Assembly (NCBI GenBank): GCA_015680905.1
Contig: CM027377.1
Coordinates: forward strand, 87,749,001-87,813,000
Direction: 5' to 3'
From: Coptis chinensis
Lineage: Eukaryota; Streptophyta; Magnoliopsida; Ranunculales; Ranunculaceae
DNA length: 64,000 nucleotides
This document shows, piece by piece, positions 35,732 to 46,517 of this stretch; positions within the stretch are counted from its first letter, which is position 1, and each line of letters begins with the position of its first letter. The translations under genes were made by a program, and so were the position numbers. The notes under the pieces are model-generated. The model did not search any database. It was not told the origin of the DNA and saw nothing but the letters and a program-made list of their open reading frames with translations.

Positions 35732-37337
35732 GCAAGTATAAAATTAGATCTAACTTACATAAGGAATTTAGTAGAACTCGAATTTTATTATTATCTTAAG
35801 CATTAGAGTTGAACAACATATGCCTAAGCTGCTGCTAACGTAGTAGTGAAGCTAGGAATACGTGTGCATAAACCAACAGCCAGGGCACAAGAGAGATATG
35901 AGGGAGGCTTTCCGTGCAAGCACGGTTCTAATTAAGTAACCTCAATCTTTCAAGTTTCCTAGACACCATTGGAATATGATTAAGATTTATGGAATTAAAA
36001 TTTATGCAAAGGCAGTATTAATTTTAATTTAATTTGTTTTTAATTATAATTTATTTATTTTTTCTTTTCTTTTTTTTTTAAAGATTTATGCAAGGGTTAA
36101 AATACAAACATGCAAATACGATCTAGTCATACAATACTAGGTGCAGTAGCATGTGAAGATACTCTACTCATACGTATAGCTATACGAATAGGCAATCTTG
36201 TGTCATCGATAAATACTTCCATACGTACAGGCAAATATACATCAGTAATACGTATATGTACGCTAATTTGTAAATCGATATTACGTAAACATATATCAAC
36301 AGTAATAGGCAAATTTGAATCACTCATACGTATCTAAATACATTAGCATGCGAATATAGTATACATACGCAAAATAATACGACAAAACTAAACATGCAAA
36401 GTATTATACATAAACTAAAATACGACTCTTGTATTGCATAATAATTCGATTTCGACAATACTCATTGAGATTGCGAGTGTCATATAGAGCAATTTTACCC
36501 CGTAGGGTTTAGAAACAACTTACCCAACTCAGATTTTAACCCTCGTTGGAATGTTCTCCTCTTTCTTGACAAAATCGACTTATTAAACAACACCATTTTC
36601 TAAAATGATGATTTTGGAGGGGAAAAGAGTTGATTTTTAACTCGAAAATGACCGGTGGAGACAGCGTGCGCACCGTCGAGATCTTTCCGAATTGAGCTCA
36701 CACGCGTGATTCAGAGAACTGTAGCCAAAGTTATAGCCAAAATACCAAAACACAACCTAATTACTATGTATAACTCCTAAGTTATAGATGCTAACATGCA
36801 AATAATCACTCATTCGGTAATATATATACTAAACATGTGACTTAGATATATATATATAGATAAGCATGCAAAACAGTTCCATTTGTATGTATATATACAT
36901 TAATATGTAATTCATGACCAGTTAACCGCATATAATTCACAGGCGTATTCACATGATTCATGCATATTACTAACCTAATACGCAAAATATAGTCTATTAA
37001 CTACAACATAATAACTACATACATGTGAAGCATGCAAAAATATTTAAAATTTGGAACCTGCAAGCTTCCCGCAAGTCCACCAAATAAAAGAAACGTGCAC
37101 AACAGACCAAATGTTTCACAGTAAGCTTAGTGATTGTTGTAGCCTAGTTTCCGTGTCCTAGCATTTGGAACTGTCAGTTCAACCAAAACCGGAATGTTTA
37201 TCAAGAGCAAAAAATGCGGGAAATTTAAAAAAAAAAAATGAAGAAAACATAAGAAAAAGAAATATATGAAAGGATGAGCGTGGGGGGTTTCCCCTTGGAG
37301 CAATTCCAGTTTGCAAGCACAGGTCCTTGGGTCTTTA
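35732..37337 (-). other. Element C leader
   Basis: This is an unusually long untranslated leader of about 1.6 kb between primer-binding site and gag. It is AT-rich and includes the TACG-rich repeat below. Short frames on both strands look like by-products of that repeat. Confidence 0.65.
36110..36350. repeat. TACGTA-rich degenerate repeat in C leader
   Basis: CATACGTAT, ATACGTACAGGCAAAT, TAATACGTATATGTACG and AGTAATAGGCAAAT recur in an irregular order. Many TACG palindromes make both strands open for 60-75 codons. The array has not been seen elsewhere in the window. Confidence 0.55.
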
Positions 37338-37356
37338 GAATGGCAGCGGCGCCATT
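37338..37356 (-). other. Element C primer-binding site
   Basis: On the minus strand ATGGCGCCGCTGCCATTC begins two or three bases after the LTR end; TGGCGCCG and TGCC match the tRNA-Asp 3' end complement. It is nearly the same as in B, E and F although the LTR differs. Confidence 0.7.
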
Positions 37357-37357
37357 T

Positions 37358-38587
37358 TGATATTAGCTTTTTTTACTACATTAGAGATTTGACTCTCTAA
37401 TTTGATGCGAAAGTGAACTCAAAGTTCCTTACTCACGATCTTCGTTTCGTAAAGTTGGAATAAGGATTCGAACCAACCTAAAGTCTAGGACAACTACAAA
37501 TTGGTTGTTACTCTTAGGGAACTAGTGAGTAAGTTTACTAGTAATGCTAGGTTTCTTTCCTATACAAACATTAAAGAAAAAAACATTAAGATTTGAAATC
37601 ATGCAATTAATACAAAATTCAATTTACTAAAGAAAAGGTGGAGAGCTAATCTTCCTCATGTGAAAATAACATTTAGTTGTTGATTTGAAAAGGTTCATTT
37701 GATTCTTCCTAGACTCATAGACAAGCCCTAATGGAAGAAAGCTTGATCCCTAATATGTATGGCTCATTAAAGAGTTCATACATGCTAGCAAGTGGAACCA
37801 AGCAATGACCTATCTCTAAGCTCATTACTTTGATTCCTAACTAGACACTACACCAACTATCATTTTGGGATAGGATGTAGGTCTAGTTGTTCTTCCTAAC
37901 AACCTGCCAAGCCAACCACAAATATTTTCCCTCACATGAGATGGATTAACTCCCCAAAAGAGAAGTTAGCTCATGATCCTTGGGATGATGAATTACAAGC
38001 TAGAAGAACAAAAGAGAGAGAAAGAAGAAGAAGAAAAACTAACTAAACTCACTTGCTTTTTATTTACTTCATTTTTATCCACCACATTAAAACAAAGTGA
38101 CACCTTGCCTTTTTTTCACTATTAACACCTAATCTAATTAATTACATGCAAGGTGTCAACTTTGCACCAATAATTTGTCATTTTTGTCTTCACATGCTCC
38201 ATGATTGATGACTCATCCAATCTTGCGGGCTCGTACAGTGGGTCCTATGTGCAGTCTAGTGGCGGTCCGGTCTTTGGGCAATTTTACAACTTCCCGCCTA
38301 TGCGTAGAGTTCATTGCCCTGATTATCTGAGCAGCTCACTTGTCGCATTCGGAGTCCTGGTTCAAGAGGTAGGAGCTTCGAAAGTTTGATGCTTCTGTGC
38401 GGATTTGGAAGAATTCATATACATGTCGTTCCTCGTGCTTTATTGCAGGTTTAAACCATATTTCCATGTTTACAGCGAATACCTGCAAAAGTATGAAAAC
38501 ATATTTATTTCATGATTATTAAACACATAGTTAACCAAATTTATATGTCTCAACGGGGTTTCATAATACACTTTTGGGTGCTTATCA
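37358..38587 (-). repeat. Element C 5' LTR
   Basis: 1,230 bases, bounded by TGATATTAGC at 37358 and GGGTGCTTATCA at 38587 on the plus strand, pairing with 10730-12173. Confidence 0.9.
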
Positions 38588-39550
38588 CTGCCCATGCACG
38601 AAAATGTGGATCTGGTCTCCTCCATTTCAAGACAATACTTAGCTCTTAAGATATAATTTAGTTTAGTGTAGAAAGTAGCCATTAGCCAATAGTTTTAGAT
38701 CTAGTTTTCTTTACATTCAATTAATTAGTTAGAACAAAGTAGATTATTATTTTTAGAATCAGTATTGTTATTTATCCATTAGATCAATAAAAGTAGTTAG
38801 TTATTCATATTTTCAGTTTTGGTTTATTAAATTACTTAGATCTAAATTCAATTTAGTTGTTAAGTTAGATTTGAATTCTTGATTAGATCAATATAGTCAA
38901 GTTATAATCTTTATATCATGTCTTGCTTAAATTCATAAAGAAATGATAGTTTTATGAATCAAGGCTAAACCTCCATTAGAGGGGTTTGAGGAAGCCTTGA
39001 TGAAAACTTGATTGAGTAGTGTAGAAATGGTTGTAAGATTCTATTCCACTCTAGAAGGTAGTTGATTCGCCATGAGAATGGGTTAAACTTCCTCACATGC
39101 TAGTTATTATTTGGTAGAGATTGCCATGAATGATTAGGGATTAGAACGACCAATTCTTATCGTAAGAACGTGAGTATTGGATTACAACAATCTATGCTAG
39201 TTCATTAAGTTGGATTCAAGGTGGAATCAAATTCTCCTAATCCTTTATCTAGATTCAAACCTTAGTAATTCCGTAGTTTGAATTATCATAGTTAATATTT
39301 TAGTATTCGAATTGCCATCGTAGTATAATTTCCTCCATACTCTCATTAACTTTGGATAGACCGATAGTCGTAGAAAACATTGAATTCTAAAGAACTAGGA
39401 GTGGAACGAATCTTCTATTCCCACTATATTGTTATAGAATCGAGAGTAGAGAAACTTTGATAAACATTAAGCTTAGAAAATAGCTTTAGTTTTACTTGCG
39501 TTGAGTTTAATCGCTTATTCCTAGGTAAAACTAACATTTTATGAGTATCA
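38588..39550 (+). repeat. Element B 5' LTR, inner part
   Basis: This resumes the B LTR exactly where 10729 stopped and ends ATGAGTATCA at 39550, next to the primer-binding site. It matches 48868-49839 with only about 4 per cent differences by eye. Confidence 0.9.
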
Positions 39551-39552
39551 AA

Positions 39553-39568
39553 TGGCACCGCTGCCATC
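39553..39568 (+). other. Element B primer-binding site
   Basis: TGGCACCGCTGCCATC lies two bases after the LTR and resembles the complement of the tRNA-Asp 3' end, with a few mismatches. Confidence 0.7.
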
Positions 39569-39926
39569 TTAGTTCCCTTTAAAATTGTTTTCGTTAGCAT
39601 TGTTAGTCTTCCCAAAGTCCCATTAAACCCATCCACCCGTGTTTGATTCTAACTGTGGTTGTTTGTTTCAAAATTGAATTTTTCTTCGCAAGAATACACA
39701 AAGCGCACCCCGCGCCCTTGGTAGGCAAATTTGGAGCGCACCCTATGTTTCTAACTTGTTACATACACTGAACTCGCGTAAACAAGACGTTATTCATAAG
39801 CGAAGCAAGGAGGCATTCAGGTACTTCTTTCTTCCGCTCCTCGCATCTCCTCTTAGATGTTTATACTACCATATCAGGATTGTTTTGAGTGTTGTCATGT
39901 TTAGTTCAGATTGGTCTTAGCCTTGC
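39569..39926 (+). other. Element B leader
   Basis: This short untranslated leader shares TTATTCATAAGCGAAGCAAG and the CAAGACGTTATTC segment with the leaders of E and F (inverted there). No gene is seen. Confidence 0.65.
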
Positions 39927-41360
39927 ATGATATTAAGGTCAGGCAGAAGAAAAATGCCTAACGTAATCAACCGGCAACGTCAACAAACACGCCTTTATAG
40001 TATACCACTCACTACACCTCTAGCTAATATACCACACACTCCACCTGATATAATGGCTGAAGAAAGAGAGTTTCCTCTCTCTGACTTTTACAAAGTCTTG
40101 AACGATAGCCCAAAATCTTGCATCGTTTTATCAGACCCAGTGGGGACTTTCCGAATCCCCCCAAATATATTTAATTTGTTACCCGTTTTTCATAGGTTAG
40201 ACCATGAAAAACCTTATCAGCACATGCGTAGGATTGACCAAGTCATTACTATATTCCACCATCCTACGGTTGGTGCTGAACAAATTAAACTGAGGGTGTT
40301 TCCTTTCACCTTAGCCGATAAGGCTACCTCAGTAAGGGAGCCTCAGAGGCTTATAAATTTTTATAAGATAAAACAAAGTGTAATAATAACTGGGGGGGAT
40401 AGTGACGATATCTCTCGCTCCGCTAGTTCTTCTACAAAAGTTAAGGCTGCCGGTATATTTGAGATGAAACCTGACCCTGAGCTTAAAAATTTAATCGAAT
40501 CTCTCACTATAAAGGTAGAGGCTATTTCTATTCAACAAAAGCCTATCCCCGTCATGAATGTCAACTTTAATCCATGTAATTTATGTTTGAGTCCAAAGCT
40601 TCCCGACTCCTATTGTCCTCTCGCTTATGAACAACAACAATCACAACGAGATAATGTTTGTTCCATTAATAGCGAACCTAACGCACCTTGGCAACAAAAC
40701 ACCAACTTCGATTGGCGAAATAATCAACAACCTCCAAGATTTAATAACCAAAATGTTAGTCCAACAAAAAATTACAACCAAGCTCCACCAAGGCAAGGAC
40801 AAGGACAAGGGAATTATAATGCTAATATAGGTATCGTTCCGGTAAATAATAACTATCAAAATCCATCCATTAATAATCAATGTGACATAGTTCCTGTCAC
40901 ACAACTTATAGCTAACACTCCTCCACAATCGGATCGTTTTGACGTCTTTATGCAAACCCAACAACAGATTTTACAAGCCATCCAACTTTCTTTACAGCAG
41001 TTAGCACAAGAGAAAGTACAACCCAAAGGTGTGTTTCCAGGACAAGCGATACCTAATCCTAAAACAACAAACACAGCCTTTGAGGTAAACGGTAATACTA
41101 GTACAGAAAATGCAAACGTAGGTGAGCTAAATGCCATCACAACTCTCCGTTCTGGCAAAGTGGTTGATAACAACGTAACTATGCCTTTAGTTACCCAACC
41201 AGTAGTCCCTACACTGGATATTGAACTAGATACCGAAATAGAAACTGAAGATCCTACCCCTATAGAGGTACCGGTTAAACCGCAACCTAAGAAACAAAAA
41301 GCCAAGGTTAAACATCATGTTGATCCATATGCTAAATATAGAGAGAAACCACCGTTTCCT
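39927..41360 (+). pseudogene. Element B gag
   Basis: The frame begins MILRSGRRKMPNVINRQRQQ. It shows MAEEREFPLSDFYKVLNDSP, FNLLPVFHRLDHEKPYQHMR and FPFTLADKA, then ISRSASSSTKVKAAGIFEMK, a knuckle region (CNLCLSP), an Asn/Gln-rich stretch, FPGQAIPNPKTTNTAFEV and ITTLRSGKVVDNNVTM. It is the most continuous gag frame in the window, open for 507 codons through 41450, but not a full-length gag when compared with A and C. Confidence 0.8.
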
Positions 41361-42360
41361 CAGAGATTAGTTATGTTAAATAAGGATACAAATTTTGATG
41401 AGATTAGGGATGTTTTTAAAAATCTAACGATAAACCTACCTTTTTGTTGAAGCAATTAAAAAGTTACCTCACCATGCTAAGTTTCTCAAAGAGTTGTGCA
41501 CTACTAGGCGTAAGACAAATATTCCTAAAGACGCCTTTTTACCTGAATAGTTTCCAACTTTAACTGAACACAATGGAATCGTTAAGTACAAAGACTCGGT
41601 CAGCCCCATCAGACAATGCACCTTAGGGGATACTCACACGACCACTGCTTTATTAGACCTTAGGGCGAGTGTTAACTTACTCCCTTATTATTTATATAAA
41701 CAAATAGGTCTACAGGAGATGCAACCTACAAAAATGACGATGCAATTAGTTGATCGGTCTATCAAGTATCCTAAGGGTGTGGTTAAAAACGTGCTAGTTA
41801 AAGTTCAAAATTTTTACTACCCAGCTGACTTCGTTATCCTCGACACAGAAGCCATTAATGACTCTGTTCCTATCATTTTAGGGCGTCCCTTCTTGGCTAC
41901 TACCAACGCGCTTATAAACTACCGCGATGGTTCGATGTCCTTATCTTTTGGCCATCTTTCTGTTAAGGTAAATATTTTTAAGACGATTCAACAGTACCCA
42001 GATACGACTGTCAATGGAGAGGTTAGCATGCTTGAGAGCTTCGCTCGAGATTATTTCAACAACACATTTTCTGATAATCAGATGCCCAAATTTCTTTCCT
42101 TTGGAAGTTCAGACACCGACATTTTCATCCCTACACTAGTCAATACCCATCTTATTGAGGACGAGATTGATGACTTTCTCAAAGATACAGAGGAATACCA
42201 TAGTAATGTGGATGTGACCAAGCTAGATGAGGAATTCGAAGAGTTTCTTAGGGCAGGTAATGATTCACCCTATCAAGAACTACCTTGCATACCATCCGCC
42301 TTAATTCCCCTCCTTCCACCCTTTCGAAGGAACCTAGAGTTTGCACTTGATCCTCTTGTT
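41361..42360 (+). pseudogene. Element B protease and linker
   Basis: The region has the gag-protease junction (NFDEIRDVFKNLTINLPF), retropepsin segments (MTMQLVDRSIKYPKGVVKNV, PIILGRPFLATTNALI) and the acidic linker with FLSFGSSDTDIF and LDEEFEEFLRAGNDSPYQEL. After the linker the frame runs straight into block Z, with no polymerase. Broken, with few breaks. Confidence 0.75.
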
Positions 42361-42741
42361 TCTCCTGTGCTTCATGATTTTCTAAACTCTCATGTTAAGA
42401 AAATACTACCTAAAAAGCCACCTGACACTTTCATTTTCAGTTGTGTGATAATACCAACTCATGCCACAAATGAGTTTTATGCTAAACCCACATTCTCATT
42501 TTTTCAATTCCTTACTTCTAAAATTCATCCATATCCACTATATCTTCCACCACCATCCATTTTTTCACACTCATTCACTTGGCCACCATTTCGTTGGAGG
42601 AAAAAGGAGCTGCATGCTCGGTTACGTTCTAGATCTATCAGACTTCGCTTTCATTTCACTAAGCTGCGTCGTAGAAAATCTTGGTGCTTGATTATGTTTG
42701 GGGGTGCATTCCATGTTATTTATTTATGGACAGACCCATAA
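42361..42741 (+). pseudogene. Element B block Z
   Basis: The segment begins SPVLHDFLNSHVKKILPKKP, continues with a Pro/Ser/Phe-rich middle and ends in a basic stretch (RSRSIRLRFHFTKLRRRKSW) and WCLIMFGGAFHVIYLW. It is in frame with the protease-linker in B. A (5712-6065) and F (18076-18558) have the same block at the same place, so it is a fixed part of the pol-less lineage. No enzymatic motif is visible. It could be a captured or eroded sequence. Confidence 0.6.
42696..42706 (+). other. PPT-like site at the end of Z
   Basis: GTTTGGGGGTG occurs here inside the Z frame; the copy in A is at 5699-5707 (minus). Confidence 0.5.
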
Positions 42742-42873
42742 CTATTTCGGTTATTGATATAGGGTAAACTATATGTTCATTATATACATATATGTTAGAG
42801 GAAGTCTTGGGAATCTGACTTTAAAAGACCCGCTTTTAAAACAAATTTTCTAAACTTTGTTGCCAAAAATTTG

Positions 42874-42886
42874 TTTGGGGGTGGGG
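42874..42886 (+). other. PPT-like site upstream of X
   Basis: TTTGGGGGTGGGG follows AAATTTG; D has the same at 57062-57074 on the minus strand. Confidence 0.55.
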
Positions 42887-43323
42887 TGTTCGTTTTTCCG
42901 TCCTTGATTGTTTAACTTTCCATTTGTGTTGCTTAGGTCGTTTAATCGTATTTCGTTTCGGGTTGACATTATCTATTAATTTAGATTTCATTCGTTTGCA
43001 TAACTTACGTCATGCACATATTTTGAGGCATTTTCCATCTTTTTATATGTCACCCATGGTTGGAATAGAGTATTTTATGTATCATTGGATTGGAAATTCG
43101 CTCCTGATCGTTTCCATATCTCATTCGCATAAATCGGACCAATAACCAAGCTGCAATTTTAGTTTGAAGTTGCGCGAAAAATCGACAAATTTTGAAAAAT
43201 CAAATTGGGCTTGGGCCCAATCTCGCACGCACGTGCGTCTCCATCTTCCAAACCAAAATAGCTAGCGATTTTCTTATTCATTCCGCCATTAACAAAGCTT
43301 CCAAACCCTAGAAACCAAAACTA

Positions 43324-43331
<8 letters not shown>

Positions 43332-43396
<65 letters not shown>
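43332..43396. repeat. (TA)n microsatellite
   Basis: About 32 TA units after an A run, just upstream of frame X in B. The collinear place in D lacks it. Confidence 0.95.
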
Positions 43397-43399
<3 letters not shown>

Positions 43400-43621
43400 A
43401 ACCTCAATACACCCACCCCAACAGTTTAAATCAAAGCCAAATCTTCTCCAAACCTCTCCCACCACCATCTCCAACAATTTTAACCACCGGAAAACTTCCA
43501 TAAATTTAAAAGATTCGAACTGCCACCTCCCCCACCACGCCACCACCATTGTTTTTTAGTGAGGTTGTCTCAAACTCGTCTCCCTACCTTATTCAAACCC
43601 ACAAATCCTATCAAAACTCCA

Positions 43622-44755
43622 ATGGCTCAAAGGCGACGAATTTTGTCGGAACAAGCTTTTCGTGCCTACCACTTTTCGCCATTTTTCAGTGATAAGATTA
43701 TTAGGAGGGATTGGAATAACTTGTGGTATGCGACTAATGATTTTTATAACGAGGATTTGGTCCAACAATTTTATAGAACGAGAGGGTTGATTGGAAATAA
43801 GTTTTTTGTGAAGGTGCATAAAGTCAGGCGAGAAGTGGATAGAAATTTGTTGGCGCGTATCTTCGGCATGGAGGAGGGACGCACTTTAGTAGCCACAATG
43901 CAGGAATCCCAATTTACTGGGATCGAGGCCTTGATGAATGAGACGGTTTTAGAGGGTAAATACAATGCGAGCTCGCATTGTGTCCATCAGTCGTCCCTGC
44001 GAACCAACCAGCTGGCTGTAGCTCAGTTGATTGGGAGGAATGTCATTGGCAAGGAGAAAGTCAGTGACATCAGCCTGAATTGTCTTCACGTTCTATGGAT
44101 ACTCCAGACGAGAGAGTATGACTTCTGTATCCTCGAGTTTATGATTACGATGATTAGAGGAGTTGGGAAGAGTATTGAACCTCTCCCTGTTCTGATAACA
44201 AAGATCATGATGAGGTTGAAAGCGACTCCGAAGTCTAATCGGATTTGCTTGAAGAGGCACCAAAATCCAACTATCTATACGGAGTGTATCCAGAAGACGT
44301 GGAGGTTGCCTAAAGAGAGGGTAGATGAAGAGGATGAGTCGGAAGATGAGGAGGACACGACATGTTTTGATGTCGATGCCTTGGAAAGGTGTAAGTCTGA
44401 TGCAGAATGCATGTCGGTGCTACACCGTGGCATACGTTCTCTCAACACTATTTGCGGAGATCTTCAAACTCGGCAAGCTGCCATCCATCGTAACTATGAG
44501 ACTCGTGCCCAACACGAGGATGAGCGGTGGGAGGAGATGAAGGCCGAGATGGAAGCTCAATGAAAGTTCTGAGCAGATATGCTTGAACACTACCCACCCC
44601 AGGGGGGTTCTTCTTCTGAGGAGGCGTTTGTGAGGCACGAGCGCCGTCGCCGCAGGACGGATGGCTCTGGTCCATCGAGAGCCCAGGAGTCATCTCCTTC
44701 TCACGTGCCATCCACTACCAGCAGCGCGTTGTTTAGGGATCTTATGAGTTGATGT
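43622..44755 (+). pseudogene. Element B accessory frame X
   Basis: The frame from MAQRRRILSEQAF is open for about 314 codons. Its N-terminal part has FSPFFSDKIIRRDWNNLWY and LVQQFYRTRGLIGNKFFVKV, the middle has LLARIFGMEEGRTLVATMQE, SLRTNQLAVAQLIGRNVIGK and LPVLITKIM. An acidic patch (DEEDESEDEED) and a charged, probably coiled-coil tail follow; an Arg/Ser-rich stretch continues to about 44755. It resembles proteins annotated as putative plant transposon protein (Transposase_32-like). No membrane segment is seen, so an envelope role is not supported. Function is unknown. It is the best preserved X in the window. Confidence 0.7.
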
Positions 44756-45597
44756 TATTATGGATTTGTTTTTATTTAGTTAAATGTTATTTTTTTTTGA
44801 ATTCCATAGTTAAATTTGAATTGGGTAGTTAAATGTTGTTTGAATTTCAATTTTAATATAATACGGTTCTTTTCAAATTGTGCGTTGTTGTTATTGTTAA
44901 TCCCACCTTCTCGAATTGTTTGGGGGTGGTATTATTAAATCTGGCATGATTTTTATAGGAACCTCAATTTTAGAAGTTATTTCGGAGTGATTGTTGGGAA
45001 TATTGCCGATATTGACAGGCTATGAGTAAATATGGTGGTAGGATGAAATCTAAACGAATTTAGAAGTTCCTATTCTAAATTCAATCTAAAAGATATTAGG
45101 TTTGTTTTAGAATCAAGAATATGGGTTGTTTCCGTTTTCAGTTTTGCAAATTTTTTTGTTTTCGGAAATTGCTTTAAAACTTTTTGACAACTTCCCGATT
45201 CGTTTTGGAAACTCAAAACCTATATAAACTTCATTCATTCTCCACAAACAACCCACACTACATCCCACTTTCATCTCTCACCTTTCACTCCCAAGTTTCC
45301 CTTTTTTCTTCTTCACTTTAGCACTTCAAGCAGAAATTTCGAGCCGCTCACACCTCGATGGGCGCCACCCACGCCTAAAATCAGTAAGTCCAGTTTTCCC
45401 TTGAGCGCGACCGCACCCTCACAAGACCAAACTTGAGCGCGAACCGCGCCTAAAACACTGTGAGTCAACTTTCTCTGGAGCGTGCCTGCGCCTCAATGGA
45501 GCGCCCCTACGCCCTGACCTCTGTAGACAAGAAAAATTCCGATTTTTTGTGGGTTATTCCAGGATCGGTTGCGGTTGTTCTAAAGAGTAGTTTTGTG
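44756..45597 (+). other. Element B noncoding stretch between X and Y
   Basis: This contains a PPT-like site (44918-44929), an AT-rich half and a GC-richer stretch (45330-45540) with repeated GAGCGCG(A/C)C-like words just upstream of Y. The GC-rich stretch has counterparts in A, D and F and may be a leader or promoter for Y; that is inference. Confidence 0.55.
44918..44929 (+). other. PPT-like site between X and Y
   Basis: GTTTGGGGGTGG is identical to the core of the true polypurine tract at 48334-48345. Copies: 4956-4967 (A), 16750-16761 (F) and 55111-55122 (D), all inverted. Confidence 0.65.
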
Positions 45598-46517
45598 ATG
45601 ACATCTCCTACAGTCATACCTGAACAATCTTTCGACGACTTGTTGGGAAGTGAGTTTTATGGACATTGGTTCCACGATAGGATCTTGCAGTTAGGATGGC
45701 GACATCTATTGGTAAGTGCAGACGACTCGTATTCACCTAAGCTTACTGAATATTTTTACAATAATGTTAGTTTCTATTGTAACCAGGATGGAGAACAAGA
45801 ATTCTCCGTCGTGGTTGATGACATGCCACTAGAATTCAATAAGTATTTGTTAGCGTTAGTTTCGGGACTGCCTTTGTCTGACCCTATGCACACGTGGGGA
45901 TATATGACCGATAATGCTTACCTCTATGACTATACATATTTCCATGAGTATTATGGGGGAGGGGTGTTTCGTATAATGGACCAAGGGCGTTATAACATAG
46001 CCCTTGGTAGCCTATCCCTGAATGTAGGCACAACCATGTTATTCATTATGATGAATATTTTAGGGGAGTGGCAGTTTACTTCTGCAAGTAGCACCGCTGG
46101 TGACGTTTTCCTTGCTTTAGCTGAGGGACGTTGCCTTTATGACATTCCCCGAGTATTAATGTCTAGTCTTAAGAGAGCCCAAGGCATGAGGCATAAGTAT
46201 CTTCTTATGCCTATTTTGGTTTACCGCATCATGCGTGCTTGTTTACCTGTATTCTGTACCCAATTCACGGATTGGAAAATAGTTGAAGTCATGAGACCCA
46301 CCAATTGGATGGTTCATTCATTAAGAGTTATGACTTGGGCGAGATGACAAGTGCAGCCTCATTTGGTTGCCCCTTACACCCCATCAGACAAAGTAACACT
46401 CGACAGGTGAGCACAAGTTGATGACACACGGCGGCGGGTTTGGCAAGTTATCATGGTGTGGCAGGATGTGAAGGAACCTCACCTCTTTGGAGAGGAAGAT
46501 GAGGAGGATAATGCTTA
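45598..46517 (+). pseudogene. Element B accessory frame Y
   Basis: From MTSPTVIPEQSFDDLLGSEF the frame shows YGHWFHDRILQLGWRHLLVS, YSPKLTEYFYNNV, YHEYYGG-type Tyr-rich middle (YDYTYFHEYYGGGVFRIMDQ), SLSLNVGTTMLFIMMNILGE, LYDIPRVLMSSLKRA and RHKYLLMPILVYRIM, and the similarity goes on to an acidic end near 46517. Its order of motifs parallels X (gW..Ll, FY, a hydrophobic helix, LPVLITKIM-like end), suggesting an ancient duplication. Function is unknown. It is open for 250 codons and broken near its end. Confidence 0.7.

Larger units (their letters stand above)
10730..38587 (-). mobile_element. Element C: Athila/Tat-like LTR retrotransposon with pol
   Basis: C lies on the minus strand inside the 5' LTR of B. 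It has a 5' LTR (38587-37358), primer-binding site, long leader, gag, protease, reverse transcriptase, RNase H, integrase, two X-type frames, one Y-type frame, trailer, polypurine tract and 3' LTR (12173-10730). Flanks TTGCT and CTGCC are consistent with a decayed 5-bp duplication. Element F (14383-23308) and solo LTR G (32271-33748) are inserted in it. It is broken at several points, though pol is well preserved. LTRs agree at roughly 97-98 per cent by eye, making C younger than B, as nesting requires. Confidence 0.9.
42742..43558 (+). other. Element B noncoding stretch between Z and X
   Basis: This contains the conserved ATCTGACTTTAAAAGACCC motif (about 42805-42833), a PPT-like site, a TA microsatellite, and a stretch collinear with 56640-57130 of D. 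Confidence 0.6.

Noticed and set aside
36110-36337. Overlapping frames on both strands in the C leader
   Set aside because: Explained by the TACG palindromic repeat, not by two genes.
45598-46517. Calling Y an envelope gene from its position
   Set aside because: No signal peptide, membrane anchor or fusion-like segment is visible; only the position agrees.
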